A DNA stretch of 64,000 nucleotides from Alteromonas gracilis (GTDB lineage: Bacteria; Pseudomonadota; Gammaproteobacteria; Enterobacterales; Alteromonadaceae). Positions 17,830-28,005 of the stretch are shown one piece after another (position 1 is the first letter of the stretch; the number at the start of each line of letters is the position of its first letter). The stretch spans positions 1 to 64,000 of the forward strand of contig NZ_PVNO01000005.1 of the NCBI RefSeq assembly GCF_002993325.1, given 5' to 3'. A program made the translations under genes and the position numbers. A model generated the notes under the pieces. It did not search any database. It saw only the letters and a list, made by a program, of their open reading frames with translations, and was not told the DNA's origin.

Positions 17830-18578
17830 TGAAGTTTATCTCTTCGCTAATTGCTGCATTAGGCATTACTGCAGCGGGTTCACTGTATGCTGACGACAAC
17901 ATGGTTAGCATAATGATAAACAAGCAAACATATCAGTTTGACAGGCCTATAAGACTGTCTAGTGCACTATCTATTGTTGCCGACAATGGTGACTGGTATT
18001 GGCCAAGTGCATCTGCGTTTGATTTATCTAATTCTAAAGCGGAACGCGAGAAAGAAATTGCGTTGTCTGAAATTAGAACGCTTTTAGCTCAGTTTGATAA
18101 AGATTCTAAAACTCATGAAGCGCTTGAGAATTTGTACGAGCAGGTTGCGTCATGGACAGTGTCTACCCGAATCGACATGCCAATCTCCTACAACCGTGCT
18201 CGGTTATTCTTTGAAGATAACCCAATGTTCCAGCCCGGAAAATACTGGATTCGTTTAAATGGAAGACCGAATGTTGTGCATTTCTCTGGTGCAGTGGTAA
18301 AGCCCGGCGCTTACAAGCATCAAAGTGATACCTCGGTTTATACGGCAGTGCACACGGTTAAAAAGGCAGTTGATGCTGACAGAAGTCACGTTTATGTAAT
18401 CGACCCAATGGGTAACATTGAAGAAAAAGGGATTGCTTACTGGAATTTAGACTTTGCCCAAATTATGCCGGGTAGTCAGGTTTATGTGCCTATATCTTCA
18501 GAGCTTTTCAGCGATAAACTTAAGCAATTAAATAAGCGCGTCGCCGCGTTAGCAGTACATAGGGTTCTACCTCAATGA
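17829..18578 (+). CDS. GfcC/YjbG-family capsule/exopolysaccharide protein
   Basis: A 249-residue periplasmic protein with a signal peptide (about 1-21) and the GfcC/YjbG layout. An N-terminal SLBB-like half begins around YQFDRPIRLSSALS, a helical linker (KEIALSEIRTLLAQFDK) follows, and the second half has HFSGAVVKPGAYKH, which resembles the SLBB/beta-grasp fold of polysaccharide export proteins. It is predicted to work in the periplasm with the flanking lipoprotein and YjbH barrel. It overlaps both neighbours by 1-4 bases. Confidence 0.85.
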   Translation: MKFISSLIAALGITAAGSLYADDNMVSIMINKQTYQFDRPIRLSSALSIVADNGDWYWPSASAFDLSNSKAEREKEIALSEIRTLLAQFDKDSKTHEALENLYEQVASWTVSTRIDMPISYNRARLFFEDNPMFQPGKYWIRLNGRPNVVHFSGAVVKPGAYKHQSDTSVYTAVHTVKKAVDADRSHVYVIDPMGNIEEKGIAYWNLDFAQIMPGSQVYVPISSELFSDKLKQLNKRVAALAVHRVLPQ

Positions 18579-20677
18579 GTGCGCCACAACTTTTTACTAA
18601 AAAAACACTTGCGCTCGTTATTGGAAGCGCACTTTCTTCCACCGCGTTTGCCGACACGCAAATTCAGGTTACGCCGTCGCAAATGGTGCAAGGCGGTAAC
18701 GGTCTAATCCAAACGCCAACCGCTCGTATGCGCGATGAAGGTGGAATGGCAATTAACTATACCGATAACGGCGAGTACCGTTTTTGGTCGGTAAACATAC
18801 AGCTTTATGATTGGATGGAGGCCACCGCTCGTTATACTGACGTGCGTACGCGATTATATAGCCAAGTAGACTCGTTCAGTGGCGATCAAACCCTTAAAGA
18901 TAAGGGGTTAGATGTTAAATTCAGGCTGTGGAAAGAAAGTTACTACCTACCAGATATCAGCGTAGGCTTTCGGGATTTCGGCGGAACGGGCTTTTTTGAA
19001 AGCGAATACGTAAACGCTAGTAAATCTGTAGGTCCATTCGATTTTCACTTAGGCTTGGGCTGGGGATATTTAGGTACAGCAGACGACATTACTAATCCTT
19101 TTTGTGAAGTTAAAGATAGCTTCTGTGAACGTCCTGGCGGCTTTTCAGGCCGTGGCGGCAAGGTTGATTACGACCAATTCTTCAAAGGCACTACCGCCTT
19201 CTTTGGGGGAGTAGAGTATCAAACACCATGGGAGCCGTTAACGCTTAAACTAGAGTTTGAGGGTAACGATTACTCTCGTGACAGAGCGGGTCGTTTAGAG
19301 CAGGATTCTCGCTGGAATGTTGGCGCGGTTTACCGCTACAAAGACTTCGATTTCTCGTTGAACTACCAACGAGGGAATACGATTGGTTTTGGTGTGACCT
19401 ATCGCTTTAATATGAATACGGCATCGCAGATAAAGTTTGATAAAGACCCGCGCAATTTGATGGGTAGAAACGCACCTTCTAATGTGAAAGACGTCGATAA
19501 ACCTCGACTTTATAACGATTTGTATAATTCAGGTGGCTTTATCTTATCTGATGCTGAAATTAAAGAAGACAGCGCTATCTTTTACGGAACTCAGCTAAAA
19601 TATCGTGACGAAGACGAAGCCATTGAACGTGTGGGTCGTGTCGCTGCCTCAGAACTACCTGACAGCGTAAAAACGTATCATATTATAGATAACCGCGGTG
19701 GTCTGCCGATGGTCGATACGCAAATAGATGCGGAAGCCTTCATCGCTGCAGCGCGATATGAGTCAGTGGACGCCGACATAAAAGAAACATATATAAGAAC
19801 GTCACCATCTGAAGAGATTAGAGACGCGTACGATCCTGAAAATACATCAGGGATATTCTATGGCGCTGATTTCTTCTTTACTCAATCGTTTGGCAACCCG
19901 GAAGATTTCTTTTTGTATCAGACCGGTCTGCTGTTAAACGGTGGCTATGCCTTCAATGAAAACTTCTCGGTTATGAGTAGTGCGCGAGTCACGCTTCTTG
20001 ATAACTTTGACAAGTTTAACTACCTAGTTGACGGCGAAGACGTATCGTTACCTCGTGTTCGTACACGGGTTCGTGAATACGTGTCTGAAAACGATGTGTG
20101 GTTAGACACGGCCATTCTGCATTACAAAGACAATGTCGCTGAGGATATTTTTGTACAGGCGTATGCTGGTTATCTCGAAACCATGTTCGCTGGTGTAGGT
20201 GGTGAAGTATTGTATCGCCCTGTTGATAGCAATGTTGCCTATGGCGTAGACATTAACTACGTAAAACAACGTGATCCTTACAGTCAAACAGGCTTGGAGG
20301 ATTACGACACCATCACGGGTCACGCGAGCGTATATTGGCAGCCTGAATTCTTAGATGATACGCAAATTACTGTAAGTGCGGGTCAGTTCTTAGCAAAAGA
20401 CAAAGGCGTAAATATCGACTACGCCAAGCGCTTTGACAGCGGCATTATCGTTGGAGCTTATGCCGCGTTCACAGATGTGTCTTCAGAGGAATATGGAGAA
20501 GGAAGCTTTACTAAAGGCTTTTATATTTCCATCCCAACAGATTTGTTCTTATTAGAACCGTCTAAAGGTCGTGGGTTATTCCCTTGGGTGCCTATTTCTC
20601 GCGATGGTGGGCAGTTATTGCGTCGTCCTTCAAGGTTAATAGACCTCACAGAAACCAGGTCACCTTTTTACGATTAA
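18575..20677 (+). CDS. YjbH/GfcD-family outer-membrane beta-barrel protein
   Basis: The 700-residue product has a signal peptide (about 1-26) and long alternating beta-strand sequence rich in Tyr, Gly and Asp, fitting the YjbH/GfcD family of large outer-membrane proteins from exopolysaccharide operons. The family signature is visible early (GGNGLIQTPTARMRDEG) and in FRLWKESYYLPDISVGFRDF in part. The C-terminus (TRSPFYD) is not the classical terminal Phe. It overlaps the GfcC-like gene by 4 bp (ATGA) and is the last gene before a terminator. With the other three genes it should help export or assemble a surface polysaccharide; the polymerising genes are not in this window. Confidence 0.85.
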   Translation: MSAPQLFTKKTLALVIGSALSSTAFADTQIQVTPSQMVQGGNGLIQTPTARMRDEGGMAINYTDNGEYRFWSVNIQLYDWMEATARYTDVRTRLYSQVDSFSGDQTLKDKGLDVKFRLWKESYYLPDISVGFRDFGGTGFFESEYVNASKSVGPFDFHLGLGWGYLGTADDITNPFCEVKDSFCERPGGFSGRGGKVDYDQFFKGTTAFFGGVEYQTPWEPLTLKLEFEGNDYSRDRAGRLEQDSRWNVGAVYRYKDFDFSLNYQRGNTIGFGVTYRFNMNTASQIKFDKDPRNLMGRNAPSNVKDVDKPRLYNDLYNSGGFILSDAEIKEDSAIFYGTQLKYRDEDEAIERVGRVAASELPDSVKTYHIIDNRGGLPMVDTQIDAEAFIAAARYESVDADIKETYIRTSPSEEIRDAYDPENTSGIFYGADFFFTQSFGNPEDFFLYQTGLLLNGGYAFNENFSVMSSARVTLLDNFDKFNYLVDGEDVSLPRVRTRVREYVSENDVWLDTAILHYKDNVAEDIFVQAYAGYLETMFAGVGGEVLYRPVDSNVAYGVDINYVKQRDPYSQTGLEDYDTITGHASVYWQPEFLDDTQITVSAGQFLAKDKGVNIDYAKRFDSGIIVGAYAAFTDVSSEEYGEGSFTKGFYISIPTDLFLLEPSKGRGLFPWVPISRDGGQLLRRPSRLIDLTETRSPFYD

Positions 20678-20680
20678 ACA

Positions 20681-20709
20681 AAAAACGCCACAATGTGGCG
20701 TTTTTTTTT
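20681..20709. terminator. Bidirectional terminator between yjbH-like gene and GT25 copy 2
   Basis: The stem CGCCAC/GTGGCG (20686-20691, 20695-20700) is extended by A5/T5 pairs and followed by nine T on the plus strand, with A run on the other side giving a T run on the minus strand. It separates two convergent genes. Confidence 0.9.
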
Positions 20710-20713
20710 GCGT

Positions 20714-21514
20714 TTACTCAGCGTGTAATTGAAGAGCTAAGTTTCTAAGTTGCTTACTCACTTCGCTTTTATTGCGCAAATATTGATAACCTTGTTGTGA
20801 AAGCCTGCGTAGAGGACGTCTGTCGTCTTTTGATTTCTTACGGCACGCTATAGTGCTGTCACAAGTTACATCTTGCGCAAATGGATAAGGCATTAGTGAT
20901 AAAACAGTAATGCCATGCTCCCAAAAATGTTGAATTTCTGTATCGCAAGGCCTGCCAAATTTAGTGGTAGAGGCGTAGAGCTTTTGCGCTCCCTTTTTAG
21001 AAATTGCTGTCGCTGCGCCACCACTCATTGGCTTTTTATGAACGACTAGATTGAATTCGTCGTTGATAAAAAATTGTTTGGCGATCGGCCGTGTTCTGTT
21101 TGCATAAGCGCTGAGTTTAACTAAATCCCACTCATGGGTAAGGCCATTTAGCGTGGCAAAAGCTTTGTGCACGTCGCCCTCTATGAGAAAGTCATCTTCT
21201 AAAACAATGCCGTAATCAGCATCTCCCTCGGCGATGCGACGCCATGCTTCACGATGGCTTAAGAAACAGCCAATTTGAGCAGGTGTCAAATTATAATAAT
21301 AGCGAGCCTTGTTTAAATTAGGGCAGTAGTGCTCTAGGCAAGAATCCTCTGACAGCGAACGACCACAAATTGCAGGGACGCGCTCAAACAATATATTGTG
21401 TTTTTCCAAAAGCGCCCTAGATTTTTGAAGTCTCTCTGTACTTCTGTCTAAATTAATAAGGTAAACCGCGGGCATGGTTTGCGTGTTGTGTTTATGAGTG
21501 ATCATAGATAGCAA
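20714..21514 (-). CDS. Glycosyltransferase family 25, copy 2
   Basis: A 266-residue GT25 enzyme related to the gene at 12963-13706. Shared landmarks are AVYLINLDRSTERLQ at the N-terminus, the LTPAQIGCFLSHREAW segment and the acidic motif in GIVLEDDFLIEGD, followed by WDLVKLS. The C-terminus is basic. Two such enzymes flank the exopolysaccharide operon at a distance, which suggests surface-glycan decoration, but acceptor and sugar are unknown. Start at the ATG 21512-21514; a second in-frame ATG lies three codons later. Confidence 0.85.
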   Translation of the reverse strand: MLSMITHKHNTQTMPAVYLINLDRSTERLQKSRALLEKHNILFERVPAICGRSLSEDSCLEHYCPNLNKARYYYNLTPAQIGCFLSHREAWRRIAEGDADYGIVLEDDFLIEGDVHKAFATLNGLTHEWDLVKLSAYANRTRPIAKQFFINDEFNLVVHKKPMSGGAATAISKKGAQKLYASTTKFGRPCDTEIQHFWEHGITVLSLMPYPFAQDVTCDSTIACRKKSKDDRRPLRRLSQQGYQYLRNKSEVSKQLRNLALQLHAE

Positions 21515-21757
21515 AGTTGCTGATAACTACTACAGGTGATCCCTGATGCTAGAGTTCAAACATGACAAGATTGCTAATCTTTAGTGACATATTTATGTCT
21601 GGTGCGATTAATTAAGAATATAAATTTAAAATGCAAAGCGTTAATTTATTCGTAGCTTAACTTGCGAGAGAAAAGTACAATACACGCCACGAAAAAGAGT
21701 GTTGGTGGTATTTTGCGCAAAAATCGTACGTAAAAGTAACCTTTTTGTACTTTCTTA

Positions 21758-21786
21758 TTGAAATGATCCTGCCTTTGCTGTATAAA
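21758..21786 (+). promoter_or_regulatory. Sigma-70 promoter for rpmB-rpmG
   Basis: A -35 TTGAAA (21758-21763) and -10 TATAAA (21781-21786) are separated by exactly 17 bp, about 100 bp before the L28 start. This is the main recognisable content of the 21515-21889 gap. The rest is AT-rich with no gene that I can support, apart from the leader and a GGAG site at 21877-21880. Confidence 0.75.
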
Positions 21787-21889
21787 ATGCGCCCTCTAAT
21801 TTATAGTAATACGTCATTTGACCCAACCACTGTTTGAGCGCTTGGGATTAACTGACGCGACAGTTATCGTTGTTCTGGAGACAAATACA

Positions 21890-22126
21890 ATGTCAAGAGT
21901 ATGCCAAGTAACAGGTAAGCGTCCAACGGTTGGTAATAACCGTTCACACGCACGAAATGCGACTCGTCGTCGCTTTTTACCAAACCTTCAAACACACCGT
22001 TTTTGGGTTGAGAGCGAAAGCCGTTTTGTAAAACTACGTTTGTCTGCTAAAGGCATGCGTATCATCGATAAAAAAGGTATTGATTCAGTACTAACTGATA
22101 TCCGTGCCCGTGGTGAGAAAATCTAA
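21890..22126 (+). CDS. rpmB: 50S ribosomal protein L28
   Basis: A 78-residue L28, the same length as in E. coli, starting [12 protein letters not shown] and containing [19 protein letters not shown]. The open frame runs 24 codons further upstream, but the family start and a GGAG ribosome-binding site nine bases before this ATG fix the start at 21890. It is followed 11 bp later by rpmG, the usual pair. Confidence 0.97.
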   Translation: MSRVCQVTGKRPTVGNNRSHARNATRRRFLPNLQTHRFWVESESRFVKLRLSAKGMRIIDKKGIDSVLTDIRARGEKI

Positions 22127-22137
22127 GGAAGCCGACA

Positions 22138-22293
22138 ATGCGTGATAAAATTAAACTAGTTTCTTCAGCAGGTACAGGTTTCTTCTACACCACTGATAAA
22201 AACAAGCGTAACATGCCTGGCAAAATGGAGATCAAAAAGTATGATCCCGTTGTGCGTAAGCACGTTATGTTCAAAGAGGCCAAAATCAAGTAA
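22138..22293 (+). CDS. rpmG: 50S ribosomal protein L33
   Basis: A 51-residue L33 read directly from the sequence ([19 protein letters not shown]... [11 protein letters not shown]). It is of the zinc-free type, lacking the two CxxC pairs. An AAGGAAG ribosome-binding site precedes the ATG. It is co-transcribed with rpmB and ends just before a terminator. Confidence 0.97.
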   Translation: MRDKIKLVSSAGTGFFYTTDKNKRNMPGKMEIKKYDPVVRKHVMFKEAKIK

Positions 22294-22315
22294 TTAGCTT
22301 GCTTTTGTCTCCACG

Positions 22316-22341
22316 AAAACCCAGCTTTTGCTGGGTTTTTT
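22316..22341 (+). terminator. Terminator after rpmG
   Basis: Stem CCCAGC/GCTGGG (22320-22325, 22330-22335) with a TTTT loop, flanked by AAAA and followed by TTTTTT. Confidence 0.9.
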
Positions 22342-22556
22342 GCTTCTACACATCTGCAAAACTTAATTTTCTAATAAGATCTAAGTAGATCCTTCTTAAA
22401 ACGCCAAATAGATCGCAGTATAAAGTACGATCCACCATCTTGAAAAACGAACGGGTTACCCTACTGACGACTTTTATGGAATTGAATTAGCGTCTGTTCG
22501 AATGAGGTATTAGTATATGGCGATATGGATTACTGTAATTTGGATGGGTATAAAGC

Positions 22557-23021
22557 GTGACTAGACTCTCCCAGCGAGCGATGAATAATGTTGTAATAAT
22601 CGCTATGCTTATAATGATCGCGCTGTTTAATCTAGACAGTCTCCGCCCTAAAAGCAATATTGTGCAGACCCGCAGTTTACTGCCAGAAGATGCTTACGTA
22701 TTAAAAATAGAGCACGATGGAAACAGCCTAGAGCGAGTAGGGCAGCAATGGCGTCAAAAGGGGCAAATTAACAACTTAACCACGGCCCCGGATATGCAGT
22801 TCTCTCACTGGCAGCGCGGCGTATTAACACCGGCAACTTCTATTCCTGAAGCGTTATCCGACGTTCAGCCTTATATCATTGTTGTGTGGTTGGCGGGTGA
22901 CGCTAACGGCCTTGTATATGCCATCTATCCAAATACTTCACCGACAGTGATCAAATTTGAAAATAATTGGTACACATTAGCCAATACAGAACTTGATAAA
23001 CTTTTACCCTGGATTGAATGA
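22557..23021 (+). CDS. Membrane-anchored hypothetical protein upstream of mutM
   Basis: A 154-residue protein of no family I recognise. It starts at GTG (22557) or possibly the ATG at 22581. One N-terminal transmembrane helix (about residues 9-25, NNVVIIAMLIMIALFNL) is followed by a soluble domain of about 125 residues with several Trp and a YIIVVWLAG strand, likely periplasmic. Its TGA stop abuts the mutM start directly, so the two genes are translationally coupled. There is no visible catalytic motif, and the mutM link may be only positional. Confidence 0.7.
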   Translation: MTRLSQRAMNNVVIIAMLIMIALFNLDSLRPKSNIVQTRSLLPEDAYVLKIEHDGNSLERVGQQWRQKGQINNLTTAPDMQFSHWQRGVLTPATSIPEALSDVQPYIIVVWLAGDANGLVYAIYPNTSPTVIKFENNWYTLANTELDKLLPWIE

Positions 23022-23831
23022 ATGCCTGAGTTACCGGAAGTTGAAGTGAGCCGTTTGGGCGTTTCTCCACATCTTATTGGTAATACGATTACCGAAGTGG
23101 TGGTTCGTGAGCGAAGAATGCGCTGGCCAATACCCAACGAGGTGTCCCTCGTTGAAGGACAGAAGGTTACGGCCGTTAAACGCCGAGCGAAATATCTACT
23201 CATTGAAACGGCTACTGGTACGCTAATCTTACATTTGGGCATGTCGGGCAAGTTGCGGGTCATTGATGCATCGACACCGGTAATCAAACACGATCACGTA
23301 GACATTGTTTTAAACACAGGCAAATGTTTGCGTTTGAACGACCCTAGGCGCTTCGGTGCAGTGTTGTATCAGGCTCCTGATGCACAGGTTGCTATGCTCG
23401 ATAACTTGGGGCCAGAGCCACTTACAGACGATTTCGACGATGAACGCTTGTTTACGTTATCGCGTAACCGAAAAGGCCCAGTCAAAAATTTTATTATGGA
23501 TAATGCTATTGTTGTGGGTGTGGGAAACATCTATGCAAACGAAGCATTGTTTTTGGCCGGTATAGATCCGCGACGAGCCGCTGGCAATATAAGCGCAGCC
23601 CGCTATAAAGTGCTCACTGCAAAAATTAAACGAGTATTAGCCAAAGCCATTGAGCAAGGTGGAACCACCTTAAAAGATTTTGCGCAGACCGATGGTAAAC
23701 CAGGCTACTTTGCGCAGCACCTTAACGTATATGGACGCAAAGGCGAACCTTGTGAGGTGTGTGGTAAGGCAATAGAAAGCAAGGTCATTGGGCAGCGCAA
23801 TACATTCTTTTGTACCCGCTGCCAACGCTGA
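23022..23831 (+). CDS. mutM: Formamidopyrimidine-DNA glycosylase MutM (Fpg)
   Basis: A 269-residue base-excision glycosylase/AP lyase that removes 8-oxoguanine and formamidopyrimidines. The N-terminal catalytic MPELPEVE gives Pro2 and Glu3, Lys57 sits in RRAKYLLIE, and the H2TH region includes [14 protein letters not shown]-terminal zinc finger has CEVCG and CTRCQR with the conserved QRNTFFC arginine. Length is standard. It is followed by coaD in convergent orientation, a common gammaproteobacterial neighbourhood. Confidence 0.97.
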   Translation: MPELPEVEVSRLGVSPHLIGNTITEVVVRERRMRWPIPNEVSLVEGQKVTAVKRRAKYLLIETATGTLILHLGMSGKLRVIDASTPVIKHDHVDIVLNTGKCLRLNDPRRFGAVLYQAPDAQVAMLDNLGPEPLTDDFDDERLFTLSRNRKGPVKNFIMDNAIVVGVGNIYANEALFLAGIDPRRAAGNISAARYKVLTAKIKRVLAKAIEQGGTTLKDFAQTDGKPGYFAQHLNVYGRKGEPCEVCGKAIESKVIGQRNTFFCTRCQR

Positions 23832-23841
23832 TTTTAGACGC

Positions 23842-24375
<534 letters not shown>

Positions 24376-24438
24376 TTAATGTAGCATAATAATCACGGAA
24401 GTAGAGCGCTGCTAGCAAGACTGCCACATAAGCACATA

Positions 24439-25164
24439 CTAATTAGCGATGGTGGCTTTATAACCTTCCATACACCAATGCCAATGTATCTCTTCCCAAT
24501 GAAAAACCGTATTTTTACCTTTTTCTTTTCGTAAAGATCGCAATAAACGGTCTAAATTACTTTGTTTCCAGTGTTCACCTTCTCGTTTATAACAGCGGTC
24601 AAAATCGATAAGCCATATCTGCTTGTCATCATCAATCATGATATTTCGGACATTAGCATCGTGGTGATACACCTGACAGTTATGCATGGCCGCAAGCGCG
24701 TGTCCTACTTTGTGCCACTCCTCTTTTTGAAGGGATTGATGGCAAAGCACATGATGCAAATCCCGGCTATTAGGGATGTTCTGCGTAATGAGATCGCCGC
24801 GATAAATGAGGCCTCTGCGATGAATGCGTGCGGCCACCGGAACAGGAACTCGCAAACCTTGGGCCTGCATAAGTTCAAGTAGTCTAAACTCTTCAAAGGG
24901 ACGTGAACGTTCCACACCAAGAAACACGTATTGATCGCTAAGTATTTTGCCAACCAACCCACCGCGCTTAAAATGACGTAAAACCCACTGTTGGCTCTCG
25001 TGCTCAATAAAGATGGTGGTACCGCGCCCTTTCGCCTGACCGGTTACTTTGCTCTGCGCATGCCAAAACTCGGGGTTAAACATATCTGTGTTGGGCTGCG
25101 TGACTAAAGTGTCGTCGAAAATAAAGTGGTGTCCAGCACCGATGTCTCGTCGTATTGTCGCCAT
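24439..25164 (-). CDS. kdkA: 3-deoxy-D-manno-octulosonic acid (Kdo) kinase KdkA
   Basis: A Kdo kinase of about 241 residues that phosphorylates the Kdo residue of the LPS inner core. It has a protein-kinase-like fold: the substrate part reads WVLRHFKRGGLVGK, the HRD-like catalytic segment YHHDANVRNIMID, and the DFG-like LIDFDRCYKR. An upstream GTG three codons earlier (25173) is an alternative start; neither has a clear ribosome-binding site. It is divergent from the GT9 heptosyltransferase gene, so both serve LPS core assembly. Confidence 0.88.
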   Translation of the reverse strand: MATIRRDIGAGHHFIFDDTLVTQPNTDMFNPEFWHAQSKVTGQAKGRGTTIFIEHESQQWVLRHFKRGGLVGKILSDQYVFLGVERSRPFEEFRLLELMQAQGLRVPVPVAARIHRRGLIYRGDLITQNIPNSRDLHHVLCHQSLQKEEWHKVGHALAAMHNCQVYHHDANVRNIMIDDDKQIWLIDFDRCYKREGEHWKQSNLDRLLRSLRKEKGKNTVFHWEEIHWHWCMEGYKATIAN

Positions 25165-25236
25165 GTTGCCCACAACTTATGGTAAATTTCACATTCTAAC
25201 GATTTATTTTAGTTTTTCAGCAACGAGAGAGCTTCT

Positions 25237-26262
25237 GTGGGAAAAAAGATTTGTTTAATGCGCTTATCAGCCATAGGTGATGTGTGTCATGCCGTCGCCA
25301 TGGTCACTCGAATTCAAACACAGTGGCGCGATGCTGAAATCACATGGGTTATTGGAAAAGTGGAGTATCAGCTGGTTAAGCTGATGCCAAATATACGGTT
25401 TATTATTTTCGATAAATCACAGGGAAAAGCTGCCGTTGAATCGTTAAAGGCTGCCGTGGCAAATGAGACCTTTGATGCGCTTTTGATGATGCAGGTGGCC
25501 TTGCGCGCCAATATGGCGTCGCGAGTGATTAACGCAAAACAGCGCATTGGGTTTGACTGGGCCCGAAGTAAAGAATTGCATTGGTTGTTTGCCAATAAGC
25601 GTATTGCCGCAACAAAACACGCTCACGTTCTTAAAGGTTTTATGGACTTTGCCGATGCATTAGGCGTACCTGAGTCAGACTCATTGACGTGGAATATACC
25701 TGTAAGTCCAGAAGACGAAGCATGGGGGGCTGAGCAGGCCAATGTACTTGGGAAATATGTGGTTATTTCTCCTGCCGCCAGCAAGGCTGAAAGAAATTGG
25801 TTGCCACAGCGATACGCAAGTATCGCTGACTATATCCAACAGGCGGGAGTCAGCGTGATATTATGTGGCGGTCCAGGAAAATTAGATCGGCAAACCGCCG
25901 ATGAAATTAAAGCTAACGTAAAATATCCGCTAAAAGACTTTACTGGGCAAACGTCATTGCATCAACTCCTGATGCTGTTAAAGCATGCCCACCTTGTTAT
26001 CGCTCCTGATACAGGACCTGCCCACATGGCGACGACCGTTGGTACACCTGTGATAGGGCTTTATGCGCACTCTAATCCACGACGTACAGGACCTTATTTA
26101 GATCTCGATAAGGTAGTGTCGGTATACGACGAGTGTATCGAAGCGCAAAAAGGGAAGTCGTGGGAAAATCTTCCGTGGGGAGCGCGTGCTAAAGGCAGTG
26201 CATTAATGGAAAAAATTTCAGTAGAGATGGTGAAGAAGAAAGTTGAACCATTTATCCGGTGA
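25237..26262 (+). CDS. Glycosyltransferase family 9, LPS heptosyltransferase
   Basis: A 341-residue GT9 enzyme expected to add heptose to the LPS inner core from ADP-heptose at the cytoplasmic face. The N-terminal RLSAIGDVCHA motif, the mid-protein strand YVVISPAASKAERNWLPQRY and the APDTGPAHMATTVGTPVIGLYAHSN region in its pieces are typical. The start is GTG, giving MGKKICLMRLS, which suits the family better than the ATG seven codons in. Next to kdkA, but which heptose (I, II or a later one) it adds cannot be told. Confidence 0.87.
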   Translation: MGKKICLMRLSAIGDVCHAVAMVTRIQTQWRDAEITWVIGKVEYQLVKLMPNIRFIIFDKSQGKAAVESLKAAVANETFDALLMMQVALRANMASRVINAKQRIGFDWARSKELHWLFANKRIAATKHAHVLKGFMDFADALGVPESDSLTWNIPVSPEDEAWGAEQANVLGKYVVISPAASKAERNWLPQRYASIADYIQQAGVSVILCGGPGKLDRQTADEIKANVKYPLKDFTGQTSLHQLLMLLKHAHLVIAPDTGPAHMATTVGTPVIGLYAHSNPRRTGPYLDLDKVVSVYDECIEAQKGKSWENLPWGARAKGSALMEKISVEMVKKKVEPFIR

Positions 26263-26351
26263 TTTACTTTGTTGTAAGGTAAAACAATCAGCTATTATCT
26301 ACACTTAGCTTTGCAAAGTGTACCTCCGACATAACAGGGAGTCGTTACTGA

Positions 26352-26822
26352 ATGAAAAAGCCAGCGTTGCGGTGGCTCACTCACTTGCTTGCTTTAAAGA
26401 AGCTTAAACTTGTGCTGCTTATAATAGCAGGGCTGGGTTTAGGTGTGCCTAAAGCTTATGCATCAGAGCTTAACGTCATGGTTAACGAAAGTGTTATGAT
26501 AGCAAAGCTAAGCCGTTCTGAGCTTCGCCAAATTTTTACGGGGCAGCGTCAATATTGGGACGACGGCACTAAAATTACCGTATTCGTACTTCAAGACAGA
26601 GACGAGCTGCATAAACAGTTTTGTCGCGACATACTTCAAATGTTTCCCTATCAATTGTCTCGCTTGTGGGACCAAATCACCTATTCAGGTCAGGGAGTTA
26701 CGCCAGTGAGAGTAATCTCGTATCAAGCGTTAATTGACGCATTAGAAAATACCCCTGGCGCTATTGGTTATGTCGAGCGCACTGATATTGTGAAGCTAAG
26801 ACGGGTAGAGGTTAATTTATAA
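26352..26822 (+). CDS. PstS-like periplasmic phosphate-binding-domain protein
   Basis: A short (156-residue) PBP-like protein with a long N-terminal hydrophobic segment (about residues 18-38). Its domain is the truncated PstS-like type often annotated as phosphate ABC transporter substrate-binding protein: SRSELRQIFTGQRQYWDDG, VFVLQDRDELHKQF and DALENTPGAIGYVE. It is half the length of a true PstS and no pst permease genes are nearby, so a sensory or scaffold role is likely. Its stop codon overlaps the next gene start by one base, making it the first gene of a three-gene unit. Confidence 0.82.
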   Translation: MKKPALRWLTHLLALKKLKLVLLIIAGLGLGVPKAYASELNVMVNESVMIAKLSRSELRQIFTGQRQYWDDGTKITVFVLQDRDELHKQFCRDILQMFPYQLSRLWDQITYSGQGVTPVRVISYQALIDALENTPGAIGYVERTDIVKLRRVEVNL

Positions 26823-27997
26823 TGAAAAAATGGTCTGTGTTCGCGTTATGGTTCGCCAGCTTCAATACCTTTGCCTCGTCCTCCGACTTTTCTTGGCATG
26901 GTTATATTTCCCAAGGTATTACCCAGTCAAAAGACAGCAGTTTTATCACCGATAATGACGATGTCACAGGGGAGCTTACTGAGATTGGACTCAATGGCTA
27001 CTATCAACTGGCTGAGAATATCTCTATTGCTGGACAAATTAACTACCTAGATGGTGGCAATCGATTTGAGCAAGGGGTTCGTCTCGATTACTTGTTTGTA
27101 GATTGGAAACTGCCAAACTTACCCGGCGGGTGGCGTGGCCAAATCCATGCAGGTCGCTTTAAAAATAGGCATTGGCTGTACTCGGTAACGCGAGACGTAC
27201 CGCAGACACGCTATACTTCCGTACTTCCTCAATCGGTCTACTTCGATGGCTTTCGAGATGTCGCCCTTGGCAGTAACGGAATCCAAACAAGCTTTTCCCA
27301 CTTTGGAGAAGATAATATCTGGGAACTGAACTGGAGCTATGGACGGTCGAATATCAATGACTCGCAACGAGACTTTTTGCTAGGTGAAGAGGCCAAGGGA
27401 AAAATAAAACAGGATTTCGTTCATCAAGCTAGCGTGTTTTGGCAGCCGTCATCAATGACATGGAAGCTAGGTGCAAGCTGGTTAAATTCAGATTTTCGAT
27501 ATATGCCTTCTGAAGACGACAATCGGCTCGCCGGTGGGGCAAACATTGAACGAATCATGCTCTCAGGGCAATATTTTGCCGAAAGTTGGGAAATCTCTGC
27601 TGAACTAATCAGAGAAGCGCAAGACAGTCAGGGCCTATTCTCTCCTAACTTTGTTTCAAAACGCACAGGTGAAGGCGGTTTCGTTCAATTTAGGTATTTG
27701 TTTAACAACGACGTAAGCGGGCTTATTGGCTATGATACATACGTTAATGACACGTCAGACAGAAACGGAAAACAATTAGAGGCAATGTCTGGCGGATTAA
27801 TACCGGCTTATTTTGGCTATCAGGATACCTATACATTAGGGTTGCGTTGGGATATTGCGCCGAAATGGCGACTACAAGGGGAATATCATTGGGTTGAGGG
27901 AGCGACACGTGTGGTAAGTTTGTTGAATATAGATGTTGCATCCCATGCTGACAAAGATTGGGAAATGTGGTCTTTGCAACTGATGTATTGGTTTTAA
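26822..27997 (+). CDS. Outer-membrane porin-like beta-barrel protein
   Basis: A 391-residue exported protein with a signal peptide (1-18), repeated amphipathic strands (FSWHGYISQGITQS, LTEIGLNGYYQLAENISIAGQ in part) and a terminal Phe (LQLMYWF), all typical of an outer-membrane barrel. It belongs to the group of porin-like proteins often found after short PstS-like proteins in Alteromonadales and Shewanella relatives. It lies between the PBP-like and GGDEF-EAL genes with 1-bp and 8-bp junctions. Solute unknown. Confidence 0.8.
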   Translation: MKKWSVFALWFASFNTFASSSDFSWHGYISQGITQSKDSSFITDNDDVTGELTEIGLNGYYQLAENISIAGQINYLDGGNRFEQGVRLDYLFVDWKLPNLPGGWRGQIHAGRFKNRHWLYSVTRDVPQTRYTSVLPQSVYFDGFRDVALGSNGIQTSFSHFGEDNIWELNWSYGRSNINDSQRDFLLGEEAKGKIKQDFVHQASVFWQPSSMTWKLGASWLNSDFRYMPSEDDNRLAGGANIERIMLSGQYFAESWEISAELIREAQDSQGLFSPNFVSKRTGEGGFVQFRYLFNNDVSGLIGYDTYVNDTSDRNGKQLEAMSGGLIPAYFGYQDTYTLGLRWDIAPKWRLQGEYHWVEGATRVVSLLNIDVASHADKDWEMWSLQLMYWF

Positions 27998-28005
27998 GGG
28001 ATAAA

